DNA of 45,921 nt from Phocoenobacter atlanticus (GCF_030764225.1 NZ_JASAXH010000018.1), one strand, 5' to 3'; counted from the stretch's first letter, positions 15,851 to 25,714 are shown. Program-made: numbers and translations. The notes: a model not told the origin generated them from the letters alone.

Positions 15851-15923
15851 TGTTTTTGCTTTGTTAAAAAAATGTATTTTTTGTAATAATTTAAGTTTTT
15901 TAATTAAGTTTAAGGCATAATAT

Positions 15924-18776
15924 ATGGCACTAAAAAGCTTAAAATCAGGTACAAGTTATATGGCAAATAATACAACTCATACAAATTTTGAAGAGTGGCT
16001 GGCATCTTCAGCACTTAATGGAGCAAGCCAATCTTATATTGAAGATATTTATGAACAATATCTCGATGATCCTACTTCGGTAGAAGAAAGCTGGCGTGGT
16101 ATCTTTGATGCCTTACCTCAATCTCAAAAAATAGAACAAGCACACTCTTGTGTGAGAGATTATTTTCGTCATTTAGCAAAAACTAGCCATCTAAATGGCA
16201 CAACAGCTATTGCTCCTGATGCAAGTGCAAAATTAGTTAAAATATTGCAATTTATTAATGCTCACCGTTTTCGTGGTTATTTGGAAGCCAATTTAGACCC
16301 ACTCAATTATTACCGTTGGAAAACATCACAAGTGCCTGAATTAGACTATCGTTTTCACGGCTTTAGTGAATCCGATTTAGATGAAACCTTTACGATTAAT
16401 CGTTACGTTTATAATCAAGAAACCATTACATTACGTGAATTAGATAAAAAATTAAAAGAGACTTATTGTGGTACTATTGGGCTTGAATTTATGCACGTAC
16501 AAGATCAAGAACAAAAAATATGGTTACAAAAAAAAATAGAAAGTCTATTAAATAAACCCCTTTTCTCTCCTCAACAACGTATCAATTTTTTAGAAGAATT
16601 AACTGCCGCTGATGGATTAGAACGTTATATCGGGGCAAAATTCCCTGGTGCTAAACGCTTTTCTCTAGAAGGAAGCGATGCGTTTATTCCAATGATGAAA
16701 GAGATTATTCGCCACGCTAGTCGTCAAGGAATGTCTGATGTCACGATGGGAATGGCACATCGTGGACGTTTAAATATGCTAGTCAATGTACTAGGAAAAA
16801 AACCGACTGAACTTTTTGATGAATTTTCAGGTAAACATTCTGGCGATAGAACTGGGGATGTAAAATATCATCAAGGTTTTTCTTCTTATTTTGCCGCAGA
16901 CGATAAACTAATGCATCTTGTTCTTGCTTTTAATCCTTCTCATTTAGAAATTGTAAATCCAGTGGTTATTGGTTCAACTCGAGCGAGACAAATTCGTAAA
17001 AATGACACTAAACACAACAAAGTATTAGCCGTCACTGTTCACGGTGATTCAGCCATTGCAGGACAAGGTGTAGTACAAGAGACATTGAATATGTCTCACG
17101 CTCGTGGTTATAGCGTGGGAGGTGCCATTCGTATTGTCATTAATAATCAGATCGGTTTCACTACCTCTAACCCTCTTGATACTCGTTCAACCGAATTTTG
17201 CACTGATATAGCAAAAATGGTGCAAGCACCAATTATTCACGTTAATGGAGATGATCCTGAAGCAGTAGCATTTGCAGCCCAAATGGCAGTAGAATATCGT
17301 GCTTTATTTAAACGTGATATTTTTATTGAGTTGATTTCTTATCGTCGTCACGGTCACAATGAAGCCGATGAACCAATGGCTACACAGCCAATAATGTATA
17401 GCATTATCAAAAAACATCCAACTCCTCGTAAAATTTATGCCGATCGTTTAATTGCAGAAGGGATTGTTACAGAAGAACAAGTGACTGAAATAATCAATCT
17501 CTATCGTGATGCCTTGGATAATGGTGAATGTGTTGTTCCTGAGTGGCGTAAAATGGATAAAACAAAAGCGGATTGGGTCTCCTACCTTAACCACGAATGG
17601 ACAGATCCTTATGAAAGTAAATTTGATCAAGAGCGATTTATCAGCCTTGCAAAACGTGTTGCTAGCTATCCAGAAAGCGTTGTTCCGCAATCTCGTGTTG
17701 CCAAAATCTATCAAGATCGCCAAGCAATGGCAAAAGGTGAAAAGTTATTTGATTGGGGTATGGCTGAAATAATGGCTTATGCGACTTTATTAGACGATGG
17801 TACGCATATTCGCCTATCTGGAGAAGATGCGGGACGTGGTACATTCTTCCATCGACACAGTGTTATTCATAATCAAAAAGATGGTACAGGCTATATTCCA
17901 TTAGTTAATCTTCATTCTAGTCAAGGGCATTTTGAAGTCTGGGATTCAGTACTTTCTGAAGAAGCGGTATTGGCGTTTGAATATGGTTATGCAATCACAT
18001 TACCAAAAACCCTTACTATTTGGGAAGCCCAATTTGGTGATTTTGCAAATGGTGCTCAAATCGTTATTGACCAATTTATTAGTTCTGGTGAACAAAAATG
18101 GGGACGTATGTGTGGTTTAGTAATGCTACTCCCTCACGGTTACGAAGGACAAGGACCTGAACACTCTTCAGCTCGTTTAGAACGTTATTTACAGCTTTGT
18201 GCTCAACACAATATGCAGGTGTGTATTCCTTCTACTCCTGCACAGGTTTATCATATGCTACGTCGCCAAGCCATTCGTAAAATGCGTCGTCCATTGATTG
18301 TGTTATCGCCAAAATCATTGCTTCGCCACCCACTTGCGGTGTCGAAACAAGAAGAATTAATTCACGGTACATTCCAAAATGTGATTGATGAAATTGATGA
18401 TCTCGATCCTAAAGACATAAAACGAGTGATACTTTGCTCGGGTAAAGTTTATTATGACTTACTCGAACAACGCCGTAAAAACAAACAAAATGATGTGGCG
18501 ATTATTCGTATTGAACAACTTTACCCTTACCCACTTGAAGATGTGCTGCATATTCTCAAACGCTATAAACACGTAAAAGATTATGTATGGTGCCAAGAAG
18601 AACCTCAAAATCAAGGGGCGTGGTACTCAAGCAATCATCATTTTACAGAGTCTATTCCTCCAAAATCAACGTTACGTTATGCAGGAAGAGAAGCGTCTGC
18701 ATCACCCGCAGTCGGAAGTATGGCTCTACATACACAACAACAGCAGCAACTCGTTGATGATGCATTAACCCTTTAA
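15924..18776 (+). CDS. sucA: 2-oxoglutarate dehydrogenase E1 component
   Basis: A 950-residue thiamine-diphosphate decarboxylase, the E1 part of the complex that converts 2-oxoglutarate to succinyl-CoA. It matches E. coli SucA throughout: the N-terminal WLASSALNG segment, the ELTAADGLERYIGAKFPGAK block, GMAHRGRLN, the HGDSAIAGQGVVQETLNM cofactor region, and RRHGHNEADEP. TAAGG at 15911-15915 supports ATG 15924. A second ATG at 15960 would match the family length better, so the start is uncertain by 12 codons. sucB follows after 21 bases. A CRP-type site upstream suggests catabolite control. Confidence 0.96.
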   Translation: MALKSLKSGTSYMANNTTHTNFEEWLASSALNGASQSYIEDIYEQYLDDPTSVEESWRGIFDALPQSQKIEQAHSCVRDYFRHLAKTSHLNGTTAIAPDASAKLVKILQFINAHRFRGYLEANLDPLNYYRWKTSQVPELDYRFHGFSESDLDETFTINRYVYNQETITLRELDKKLKETYCGTIGLEFMHVQDQEQKIWLQKKIESLLNKPLFSPQQRINFLEELTAADGLERYIGAKFPGAKRFSLEGSDAFIPMMKEIIRHASRQGMSDVTMGMAHRGRLNMLVNVLGKKPTELFDEFSGKHSGDRTGDVKYHQGFSSYFAADDKLMHLVLAFNPSHLEIVNPVVIGSTRARQIRKNDTKHNKVLAVTVHGDSAIAGQGVVQETLNMSHARGYSVGGAIRIVINNQIGFTTSNPLDTRSTEFCTDIAKMVQAPIIHVNGDDPEAVAFAAQMAVEYRALFKRDIFIELISYRRHGHNEADEPMATQPIMYSIIKKHPTPRKIYADRLIAEGIVTEEQVTEIINLYRDALDNGECVVPEWRKMDKTKADWVSYLNHEWTDPYESKFDQERFISLAKRVASYPESVVPQSRVAKIYQDRQAMAKGEKLFDWGMAEIMAYATLLDDGTHIRLSGEDAGRGTFFHRHSVIHNQKDGTGYIPLVNLHSSQGHFEVWDSVLSEEAVLAFEYGYAITLPKTLTIWEAQFGDFANGAQIVIDQFISSGEQKWGRMCGLVMLLPHGYEGQGPEHSSARLERYLQLCAQHNMQVCIPSTPAQVYHMLRRQAIRKMRRPLIVLSPKSLLRHPLAVSKQEELIHGTFQNVIDEIDDLDPKDIKRVILCSGKVYYDLLEQRRKNKQNDVAIIRIEQLYPYPLEDVLHILKRYKHVKDYVWCQEEPQNQGAWYSSNHHFTESIPPKSTLRYAGREASASPAVGSMALHTQQQQQLVDDALTL

Positions 18777-18797
18777 AAGAAAGAAAAGGAAAATATT

Positions 18798-20006
18798 ATG
18801 ACTATTGAAATTCTTACTCCTGATTTACCAGAATCTGTTGCAGACGCAATGGTTGCGACTTGGCATAAAAAAGTAGGAGATAAGGTTCAGCGAGATGATA
18901 TTCTTGTTGAAATTGAAACAGATAAAGTGGTACTTGAAGTCCCTGCTGAAAAAGAGGGAATACTTGAAGAAATTCTTCAACAGGAAGGCGCAACAGTAAC
19001 CAGCAAGCAACTTCTTGGAAAACTAAGTACGATACAAGATAATGATGGTAAAATAACAACAGCAACAGTCGATAAAAATGAAGCCACGCCATTAGATCGT
19101 CGTACTGCAGCCATTGAACACGACAATCATTTAGCCAATGCTCAGGGACCAGCAATTCGTCGTTTATTAGCCGAGCACGACTTAAATGCTGATGAAATTA
19201 CAGGTTCTGGTGTAGGTGGGCGAATTTCTCGTCAAGATGTTGAAGCAGTTATCAAAACAAAAAATAAACCAGTAAAACCAGAAACGCATTTTTCTGTTGA
19301 CACAAATCGTAATGAAAAACGTGTTCCAATGACTCGTTTACGTAAACGTATTGCAGAACGTTTATTGGAAGCAAAAAATACTACCGCAATGCTTACTACT
19401 TTTAATGAAGTAAATATGCAACCTATTATGAATTTACGTAAAACCTATGGGGATGCTTTTGAAAAACAACATAATGTTCGCTTAGGTTTTATGTCATTTT
19501 ATATTAAAGCCGTGGTTGAAGCATTAAAACGCTACCCTGAAATCAATGCATCTATTGACGGAGATGACGTAATTTATCATAACTATTTTGATATTAGTAT
19601 CGCAGTTTCAACCCCAAGAGGCTTGGTTACACCTGTATTACGTGATTGTGATAAGCTAAGTATGGCAGAAATTGAAAAAACGATTAAAGCACTAGCCATT
19701 AAAGGACGTGATGGTAAATTAACTGTTGAAGATTTAACAGGGGGGACTTTTACCATTACTAATGGGGGGATATTTGGTTCACTGATGTCCACACCTATTA
19801 TCAATCCACCTCAAAGTGCCATTTTAGGAATGCATACGATAAAAGATCGCCCAGTAGCAATTGATGGTGAAGTCGTTATCTGCCCAATGATGTATCTTGC
19901 CCTTTCTTATGATCATCGTTTAATTGATGGTAAAGAATCTGTTGGATTTTTAGTTACAATTAAAGATTTATTAGAAGACCCAACAAGATTATTGTTAGAT
20001 ATTTAA
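18798..20006 (+). CDS. sucB: Dihydrolipoyl succinyltransferase (E2 component)
   Basis: A 402-residue core enzyme of the 2-oxoglutarate dehydrogenase complex; it transfers the succinyl group to CoA. An N-terminal lipoyl domain (1-77) carries the lipoylated lysine in ETDKVVLEVP (Lys43). An E1/E3-binding domain follows (about 110-147, GPAIRRLLAEHDL), then the acyltransferase domain with the catalytic HRLIDG (His373, Asp377). It is co-transcribed with sucA. sucCD and the E3 gene are absent from the window; a terminator follows directly, so succinyl-CoA synthetase, if present, is elsewhere. Confidence 0.96.
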   Translation: MTIEILTPDLPESVADAMVATWHKKVGDKVQRDDILVEIETDKVVLEVPAEKEGILEEILQQEGATVTSKQLLGKLSTIQDNDGKITTATVDKNEATPLDRRTAAIEHDNHLANAQGPAIRRLLAEHDLNADEITGSGVGGRISRQDVEAVIKTKNKPVKPETHFSVDTNRNEKRVPMTRLRKRIAERLLEAKNTTAMLTTFNEVNMQPIMNLRKTYGDAFEKQHNVRLGFMSFYIKAVVEALKRYPEINASIDGDDVIYHNYFDISIAVSTPRGLVTPVLRDCDKLSMAEIEKTIKALAIKGRDGKLTVEDLTGGTFTITNGGIFGSLMSTPIINPPQSAILGMHTIKDRPVAIDGEVVICPMMYLALSYDHRLIDGKESVGFLVTIKDLLEDPTRLLLDI

Positions 20007-20016
20007 CCTATTAAAA

Positions 20017-20063
20017 AAACCTAAGCACATATTGTTTTTCCAAATGATGTGCTTGGGTTTTCG
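20017..20063 (+). terminator. sucAB terminator
   Basis: AAACCTAAGCACAT (20017-20030) pairs with ATGTGCTTGGGTTT (20047-20060), with one G-T pair, and ends in Ts. It lies 10 bases after the sucB stop. Confidence 0.8.
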
Positions 20064-20358
20064 TCTATATGACGCAAATCCAAACACCAATAGTATGATA
20101 TTTAGCAAAATTTCAAAGCATCATAACAAAAAACAAAATGTTACAAAAAAAATAAAAAAGTTAAAAAATAGTTGCAAAATAAATCGAGCTATATAGAATG
20201 AAAAGATGACTTTTAAAATTTTAATGGTTTTATTTAATCTAACTTATTGAAAAACATTAGTTTAATTGTCATTGATACGACTAGCTCTACCCTATTTTAT
20301 AATAAATATTCAATTGTAGATTGCTAGATTTATTTTTTAATTACTTGGAGTGATTTAT
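20064..20358 (+). promoter_or_regulatory. Upstream region of the alanine symporter gene
   Basis: AT-rich, no gene seen. The best promoter candidate is TTGCAA (20172-20177), a 16-base spacer, then TAGAAT (20194-20199). That would give a leader of about 150 bases. A second TATAAT is at 20298-20303, without a well-spaced -35. Confidence 0.4.
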
Positions 20359-21879
20359 ATGAACTTTAAAAAAATGATGGCATTTTTAGTGCTATTACTT
20401 CCCCTTTCTGCTAGTGCAGAATCTTGGCTTACAACATTAAGTCATAATGTTGATAGTACGATGGCTACTGTTTTTGGTCCTTTTGTTAGCACCATCTTCT
20501 ATTCAGTAGATATTAATGGAACAAGTTTCTTATTAATTGCAGGCTGGTTACTTGTTGCAGCATTGATCTTTTCTTTCTATTTCGGCTTCGTTCAATTTCG
20601 TAAATTTGGTTTAGCAATTGATATTTTACGTGGTAAATACACGAATCCAGATAAAAAAGAAGCTGGTGAAGTTAGTCACTTTCAAGCATTAACCACAGCT
20701 CTTTCTGGAACGGTTGGTTTAGGTAATATTGCGGGTGTGGGTGCAGCTCTTGCTATTGGTGGTCCAGGTGCAACATTTTGGATGATTATAGTAGGTCTTT
20801 TAGGAATGGCTTCTAAATTTGTGGAATGTACTCTTGGGGTTAAATACCGTACTATTTTACCTTCAGGTGTAGTTTCTGGCGGTCCAATGTACTACTTAAG
20901 CCAAGGCTTAAAAGAACGTGGTTTTGGTGGTTTAGGTAAATTCCTTGCTGTTGGTTTTGCTATTATGGTTATCTTAGGTTCGTTAGGTGGCGGTAATATG
21001 TTCCAAGCAAACCAAGCACACGCAATGTTAAATTATGCCTTTGGCGTTCCTGCTGAATATGGTGTAGTAACTGGTATTATTTTAGCTGCTCTTACATTCT
21101 CTGTTATCTTCGGTGGTATGCCATCAATTTCTTCAGTAACTGAAAAGCTTGTACCTTGGATGGCATTTTTATATATCGCGATGTCTCTTTTTGTTATTGG
21201 CTCAAACGTCGATCATATTGGTCCTGCTTTCTCATCTATTATTGATGGTGCATTCTCAGCGGATGGTGTAACTGGTGGTTTTATCGGTGCATTAATTCAA
21301 GGTTTAAAACGTGCGACATTCTCTAATGAAGCAGGAGTTGGTTCAGCGGCAATTGCTCACTCAGCAGTTAAAACAGATGAACCTATTACAGAAGGATTAG
21401 TTTCATTACTTGAACCATTAATTGATACTGTTGTTATCTGTACAATGACTGCTTTAGTTATCACTATTGCAGGACAAAATACAGCACCATTTGATGGTTC
21501 TGGTTTAACTGGTGTTCAATTAACCGCTGAATCATTTACTCATACTGCAGATTGGTTTAAATATCCATTAGCTGTTGCTGTTATCTTATTTGCATTCTCA
21601 ACTATGATTTCGTGGTCTTACTATGGTCTTAAAGGCTGGACTTACTTAGTGGGTGAAGGCGCGAATAAAGAAATGGTTTATAAAATTGTTTTCTGTTTAT
21701 TCGTTGTTATCGGTGCAACTGTTAAGTTTGGTTTTGTTATCGACTTCTCTGATGCCGCAATTTTTGCAATGTCTATCTTTAACATCATTGGTCTTTACTT
21801 TTTAATGCCTGTTGTTAAAAAAGAATTTGTATCTTTTGTCGCTCGAGTGAAATCTGGTGAGATTAAAAAATATAAATAA
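20359..21879 (+). CDS. Sodium:alanine symporter family protein (AGCS/AlsT type)
   Basis: A 506-residue inner-membrane transporter with about 11 membrane helices that imports alanine or glycine with Na+. AGCS signatures are visible: SGTVGLGNIAGVGAA near residues 116-130, GGPMYYLSQGL near 175-185, and the FSNEAGVGSAAIAHS block near 323-337. The N-terminus begins with a signal-like hydrophobic stretch ending ASAES. I chose ATG 20359, which has TTGGAG eight bases upstream; a GTG three codons earlier overlaps that ribosome binding site. It is monocistronic, with its own terminator. Confidence 0.92.
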   Translation: MNFKKMMAFLVLLLPLSASAESWLTTLSHNVDSTMATVFGPFVSTIFYSVDINGTSFLLIAGWLLVAALIFSFYFGFVQFRKFGLAIDILRGKYTNPDKKEAGEVSHFQALTTALSGTVGLGNIAGVGAALAIGGPGATFWMIIVGLLGMASKFVECTLGVKYRTILPSGVVSGGPMYYLSQGLKERGFGGLGKFLAVGFAIMVILGSLGGGNMFQANQAHAMLNYAFGVPAEYGVVTGIILAALTFSVIFGGMPSISSVTEKLVPWMAFLYIAMSLFVIGSNVDHIGPAFSSIIDGAFSADGVTGGFIGALIQGLKRATFSNEAGVGSAAIAHSAVKTDEPITEGLVSLLEPLIDTVVICTMTALVITIAGQNTAPFDGSGLTGVQLTAESFTHTADWFKYPLAVAVILFAFSTMISWSYYGLKGWTYLVGEGANKEMVYKIVFCLFVVIGATVKFGFVIDFSDAAIFAMSIFNIIGLYFLMPVVKKEFVSFVARVKSGEIKKYK

Positions 21880-21911
21880 TTCTATCAAATAAAACACAAC
21901 TATTATAGAAT

Positions 21912-21940
21912 GAGCCTATCCTTTGATAGGCTTATTTTTT
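21912..21940 (+). terminator. Alanine symporter terminator
   Basis: AGCCTATC (21913-21920), loop CTTT, GATAGGCT (21925-21932), then TATTTTTT. Classic rho-independent form. Confidence 0.88.
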
Positions 21941-21956
21941 ATCAGTGAGGTATAGT

Positions 21957-22511
21957 ATGAAAAAAGTAATTCAGCACGAGATTAACTTAAGTAAGCATTT
22001 ATTAAAAAATGGTCCTAAATTTTGTACTCATTATGCTATCGTTGAAGATGAGTTATTCTATTTCAAACCTACAAGAGAATCCATCGGCTACTCAATGCTC
22101 TACTTTGTTTTAGGAGGATTGCTATTTGTTATTGCTTCTATCATTTATTATTACACTTCACAACTTGATCTTTTTTTATTTATTACGCTCTTCGGTATAA
22201 GTTTGATTATACTGGGATTTTACGTCTCTAGCGATTATATTGCTAAAATTAAATTTGATAAGAAAATAGGTGTTTTTTCAAAAAAACCATATCGATGTGT
22301 TAAATTAGAAAATATTGTAGGGCTACAAATCAATCAGAAACAGCAGCTAAGTTACGTTTGCTATGAGATGAATATGCTCACCAAAGGTGGACGTCGTATT
22401 AATATTTTGAATCATAATGGACTAGAACAAATGCGAAAAGATATGCAGATGTTAGCAGACTTTTTAGCATTACCAAGTTCTGCAATTAGAGATTATTCAA
22501 CACTCAACTAA
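21957..22511 (+). CDS. Small two-helix membrane protein of unknown function
   Basis: A 184-residue protein with two membrane segments (about 44-65 and 71-92). They are followed by a cytoplasmic domain of beta strands and one C-terminal helix, which resembles bacterial PH-like domains only in outline. I do not recognise the family. I chose ATG 21957, preceded by AGGT; an upstream GTG at 21945 overlaps that site. It lies right after the symporter terminator, so it needs its own promoter or read-through. It is convergent with lpxA. Confidence 0.65.
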   Translation: MKKVIQHEINLSKHLLKNGPKFCTHYAIVEDELFYFKPTRESIGYSMLYFVLGGLLFVIASIIYYYTSQLDLFLFITLFGISLIILGFYVSSDYIAKIKFDKKIGVFSKKPYRCVKLENIVGLQINQKQQLSYVCYEMNMLTKGGRRINILNHNGLEQMRKDMQMLADFLALPSSAIRDYSTLN

Positions 22512-22539
22512 TAGTTTCGTAAACCTTATTTCAATCTTT

Positions 22540-22614
22540 AAGCGGTAACATTATTGTTGTTTTTTGCAAATTCAGACCAAACCTCAAAAGTTAACCGTAA
22601 CTTCTAAGGTTTTT
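22540..22614. terminator. Uptake signal and hairpin between convergent genes
   Basis: AAGCGGT (22540) with a T-rich/GCAAATT tail (to 22571) is an uptake signal. It is followed by a hairpin (AACCT 22579-22583, AAGTTA 22587-22592, pairing with TAACTT and AGGTT, to 22610) that ends in Ts. Probably terminates the + strand gene. Confidence 0.55.
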
Positions 22615-22682
22615 ATTAAAAATGAGACCCTAGTTAATTAAATCACTCTAATTCTGGGAGTTATCCCTATTTTAAATATAAA

Positions 22683-23477
22683 TTATCGAATAATTCCACG
22701 AGTTGAGTTTTTAAAGAAATCTAAAAATAGGCTAATTGCAGCTTCTGTTTTAGCATAATGTTCAATATCCTGTTGCACTTCTTCTACTTTTTTTCCACTG
22801 CGATAAATCAATTTATATACATTCCGAATTGCATGCATTGTTGCTTTTTCAAAGCCTCGACGCTTCAAGCCTTCAAAGTTTACACCAAATGGACGTGCGT
22901 GATTTCCTTGTGCCATTACATAAGGAGGAATATCTTGAACAACAATAGAACCACCACCAAGCATTACGTGTGAGCCAATTACAACAAATTGATGTATTGC
23001 TGACATTCCACCTACAATAACAAAATCATTAAGAGTTACGTGCCCACCAAGAGTAGCATTATTTGCAAGAATACAACGATTTCCAATTTGACAATCATGT
23101 GCTATATGAGTATTGATCATTAATAAATTATCATCACCAATCTTAGTCACTCCACCACCTTGTACAGTACCTCTATGAATAGTCACACTTTCACGAATAC
23201 GATTACGATCACCAATGATTGTTCTAGTGGGTTCATCTTTATATTTAAGGTCTTGATTTTTCTCACCTATTGTTGCAAATTGATAAATTTCATTTTCTTT
23301 ACCAATCTGAGTATGACCATTAATAATGACATGAGAATGAATTTTAGTTCTTGCTCTAATCTCTACATTCTTACCAATGATTGTATATGCACCAATTTCG
23401 ACGCTTTCTCCAATTATTGCACCTTCTTCAATAATAGCCAATGGACTAATTTTAGCCGTACGATGAATTAATTGCAT
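22683..23477 (-). CDS. lpxA: UDP-N-acetylglucosamine acyltransferase
   Basis: A 264-residue left-handed beta-helix enzyme, the first step of lipid A synthesis. Hexapeptide repeats fill residues 1-190. Catalytic His127 (E. coli His125) lies in HIAHDC; the equivalents of His144 and His160 are also present. The acyl-chain ruler position (E. coli Gly173) is Gly175, which predicts a 14-carbon 3-hydroxy chain as in other Pasteurellaceae. It is the last gene of the long minus-strand cluster. lpxB, its usual neighbour, is not downstream; a convergent gene is there instead. Confidence 0.96.
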   Translation of the reverse strand: MQLIHRTAKISPLAIIEEGAIIGESVEIGAYTIIGKNVEIRARTKIHSHVIINGHTQIGKENEIYQFATIGEKNQDLKYKDEPTRTIIGDRNRIRESVTIHRGTVQGGGVTKIGDDNLLMINTHIAHDCQIGNRCILANNATLGGHVTLNDFVIVGGMSAIHQFVVIGSHVMLGGGSIVVQDIPPYVMAQGNHARPFGVNFEGLKRRGFEKATMHAIRNVYKLIYRSGKKVEEVQQDIEHYAKTEAAISLFLDFFKNSTRGIIR

Positions 23478-23486
23478 AAATACTCC

Positions 23487-23945
23487 TTAGGATTGACGAC
23501 GAGCACACATTAATTCTGCTTCACAGACTGTTTTTCCTTCAACGGTTACAGTACCAGTAAAACGAATTACTCCTCGCATTTCTTTTAAAATGTTAACCTG
23601 TAATTTCATTTGATCTCCAGGCAATACTGGTTTTTTAAAACGAGCATTATTAATTCCTGCAAAATAAAATATTTCACCACCTTCTAATTGGTGTGTTTTA
23701 AATGCTAAAATTCCCATTGCTTGAGCAAGAGACTCCATAATTAACACACCTGGAAAAATAGGTTGTTTAGGAAAATGACCTGTAAAACAAGGTTCATTCG
23801 CCGTCACATTTTTTATTGCTGTAATCCATTTTCCTTCTTCAAAATCAATAACTCTATCAACCAATAAAAAAGGGTAACGATGTGGTAGAAGTTTCATTAT
23901 CTCTGTTGTTTCAATAATTCTAGACTCTCTACTTTGTTGTTCCAT
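23487..23945 (-). CDS. fabZ: 3-hydroxyacyl-ACP dehydratase FabZ
   Basis: A 152-residue hot-dog-fold dehydratase that removes water from 3-hydroxyacyl-ACP in fatty acid elongation. Catalytic His57 (in TGHFP) and Glu71 (in LIMESLAQ) keep the family spacing of 14 residues. The N-terminal LLPHRYPFLLVDR block is intact. I chose ATG 23945, seven bases after the lpxD stop; a TTG at 23969 would overlap lpxD and adds eight residues not seen in relatives. It sits between lpxD and lpxA, competing with LpxA for the same 3-hydroxyacyl-ACP. Confidence 0.94.
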   Translation of the reverse strand: MEQQSRESRIIETTEIMKLLPHRYPFLLVDRVIDFEEGKWITAIKNVTANEPCFTGHFPKQPIFPGVLIMESLAQAMGILAFKTHQLEGGEIFYFAGINNARFKKPVLPGDQMKLQVNILKEMRGVIRFTGTVTVEGKTVCEAELMCARRQS

Positions 23946-23952
23946 ATCCAAC

Positions 23953-24993
23953 TCAATTGTCCTCTTCAATACTTAATTTTTGTTTTTCAATACTTTTCAG
24001 ACGTTTATTTATTCCATCAATATTCATCATTAAAGTAGCTGTTTTTCGCCATTGTGTATTTGGTTGTACTGGCATACCAGATGAGTAAGTTCCTTTCTCA
24101 GTGATTGAGCGAATAACCATACTCATACCCGTAATAGTCACACCATCACAGATCTCCATATGCCCATTAATAGCACTTGCCCCACCAATTAAGCAGTAAC
24201 GTCCTACTTTTAAACTTCCTGCCATTATCACACCGCCTGCAATTGCAGTACCTGTACCAATGTGTACATTATGGGCTATCTGACATAGGTTATCAATAAT
24301 AACATTATCTTCAATTACTGTTGAATCTAATGCTCCTCGATCAATACAAGTACAAGCACCTATTTCAACATTATTTCCAATAATTACACCACCAGTTTGT
24401 GGGATTTTAATCCATTTCCCTTTACTATTTGCATAACCAAAGCCATCACTACCAATTACCGTAGCAGACTGTATTAGACAATTTTCACCAATTTGAACAT
24501 TATGATAAACCGACACATTTGCCCACAGTTGAGTATTTTTACCAATTTGAGTATGTTTACCAATAAAACAACCAGCACCAATAATTACGCCATCTCCAAG
24601 TGTTACACCTTCTTCAATAACGGCATTTGCACCAATTGAAACGTTTTCACCTAAAACAACATTGGATGCAATTACTGCACTAGGTTCTATGCTTTGAGCT
24701 GATTTTGGTGTTGTATCCATACATTGTGCTAATAATGCATAGGCAACATAAGGATCTTCAACTATGATTAAATTCTGACTTTCTGAGCAAAATTCAACAT
24801 CATTTCGGCTAACAATAATTGCACCAGCTTGACTTTCTTTTAACTGAGTACGAAACTTAGGATTTGAAATAAATGTAATATGCTCTTTCTTTGCATTTTT
24901 AAAAGGTGCAATACCTGAGATCACCAAATCGGCGTTTCCCCGAAGAGAACCACCGATTTGATTAGTTAAATAACCTAAAAGAAATTTTTCCAT
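23953..24993 (-). CDS. lpxD: UDP-3-O-acylglucosamine N-acyltransferase
   Basis: A 346-residue enzyme adding the N-linked acyl chain, the third step of lipid A synthesis. An N-terminal uridine-binding domain (about 1-100, with HITFISNPKFR at 38-48) precedes a beta-helix of hexapeptide repeats (about 105-300). Catalytic His241 (E. coli His239) lies in QIAHNVHIG. A C-terminal helix follows. Thirteen bases separate it from the skp stop, in a tightly packed operon. Confidence 0.96.
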   Translation of the reverse strand: MEKFLLGYLTNQIGGSLRGNADLVISGIAPFKNAKKEHITFISNPKFRTQLKESQAGAIIVSRNDVEFCSESQNLIIVEDPYVAYALLAQCMDTTPKSAQSIEPSAVIASNVVLGENVSIGANAVIEEGVTLGDGVIIGAGCFIGKHTQIGKNTQLWANVSVYHNVQIGENCLIQSATVIGSDGFGYANSKGKWIKIPQTGGVIIGNNVEIGACTCIDRGALDSTVIEDNVIIDNLCQIAHNVHIGTGTAIAGGVIMAGSLKVGRYCLIGGASAINGHMEICDGVTITGMSMVIRSITEKGTYSSGMPVQPNTQWRKTATLMMNIDGINKRLKSIEKQKLSIEEDN

Positions 24994-25006
24994 TAATTAC
25001 TCATCA

Positions 25007-25675
25007 TTATTTTTTAGCTGGTAATTTAGGCATTGTTCCACCTACTGCTTTAAGAACTTCTTCATCCAAATTATTTTCTTTTTCAGAAGCAAACACAACC
25101 GAATTTGCATTTAAAATTATTGTATAACCTTTGTCTTCAGCTATTTCTTTAATCTTACCATCAATTTGTTTAATAATTTGACTACGAACTTTTGCTTCTT
25201 CCATTGCTAGAGTTTGACCAACTTCTTTTGATTTTTTACGGTAATTAATCACTTTTTCTCTAAATGCTACCTCTTTTTTATTAAATGCTTGTGCTTTCTT
25301 TTCAAATGCATTGGCTAATGTGGCAATCGCTTCTTGACGTTTTTTAATCTCTTTACTACGAAGTCTTGGCGCTTGTTTACTCAACGCTTCTCTTTTTTCT
25401 TTTATTTGTTCAATAACTTTTTTTTCTTCTTTTTTCAATTCTTCTGCTTGAGCAACTAATGATTTCTCTTCTTCAGATAATCTCTGATCTTCAATTTCAA
25501 GAGCTTTTCTTTCCTGTTGCACTTTTTTCGAGAAATCAGAAGATTCTGCAAATAAAGGATGGTTTTGAATAACAAACTGTGGTGTAACAAAACCAATCTT
25601 ATCTTCAGCGCTTGCTGTATTTACTACAATGACTAAGCTTGCTACAACGCTAGCGATTTTAAATACTTTTTTCAT
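25007..25675 (-). CDS. skp: Periplasmic chaperone Skp (OmpH)
   Basis: A 222-residue periplasmic chaperone that holds unfolded outer-membrane proteins before BamA inserts them. A signal peptide (1-23) with a cleavage site ASA-ED is followed by a short beta core (IGFVTPQFV), a long charged coiled coil (about 45-175), and a return to the core (YTIILNANSVVFAS near 184-197). It is longer than E. coli Skp (161), mainly in the coiled coil, so longer tentacles are expected. It lies directly downstream of bamA. Confidence 0.9.
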   Translation of the reverse strand: MKKVFKIASVVASLVIVVNTASAEDKIGFVTPQFVIQNHPLFAESSDFSKKVQQERKALEIEDQRLSEEEKSLVAQAEELKKEEKKVIEQIKEKREALSKQAPRLRSKEIKKRQEAIATLANAFEKKAQAFNKKEVAFREKVINYRKKSKEVGQTLAMEEAKVRSQIIKQIDGKIKEIAEDKGYTIILNANSVVFASEKENNLDEEVLKAVGGTMPKLPAKK

Positions 25676-25714
25676 TAATAATTCCTTATAAAATTTTAAT
25701 TAATATCAATAAGC

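Noticed and set aside
23946..23969. TTG start for fabZ
   Set aside because: It would overlap lpxD and add eight residues not found in relatives; ATG 23945 matches the family start.
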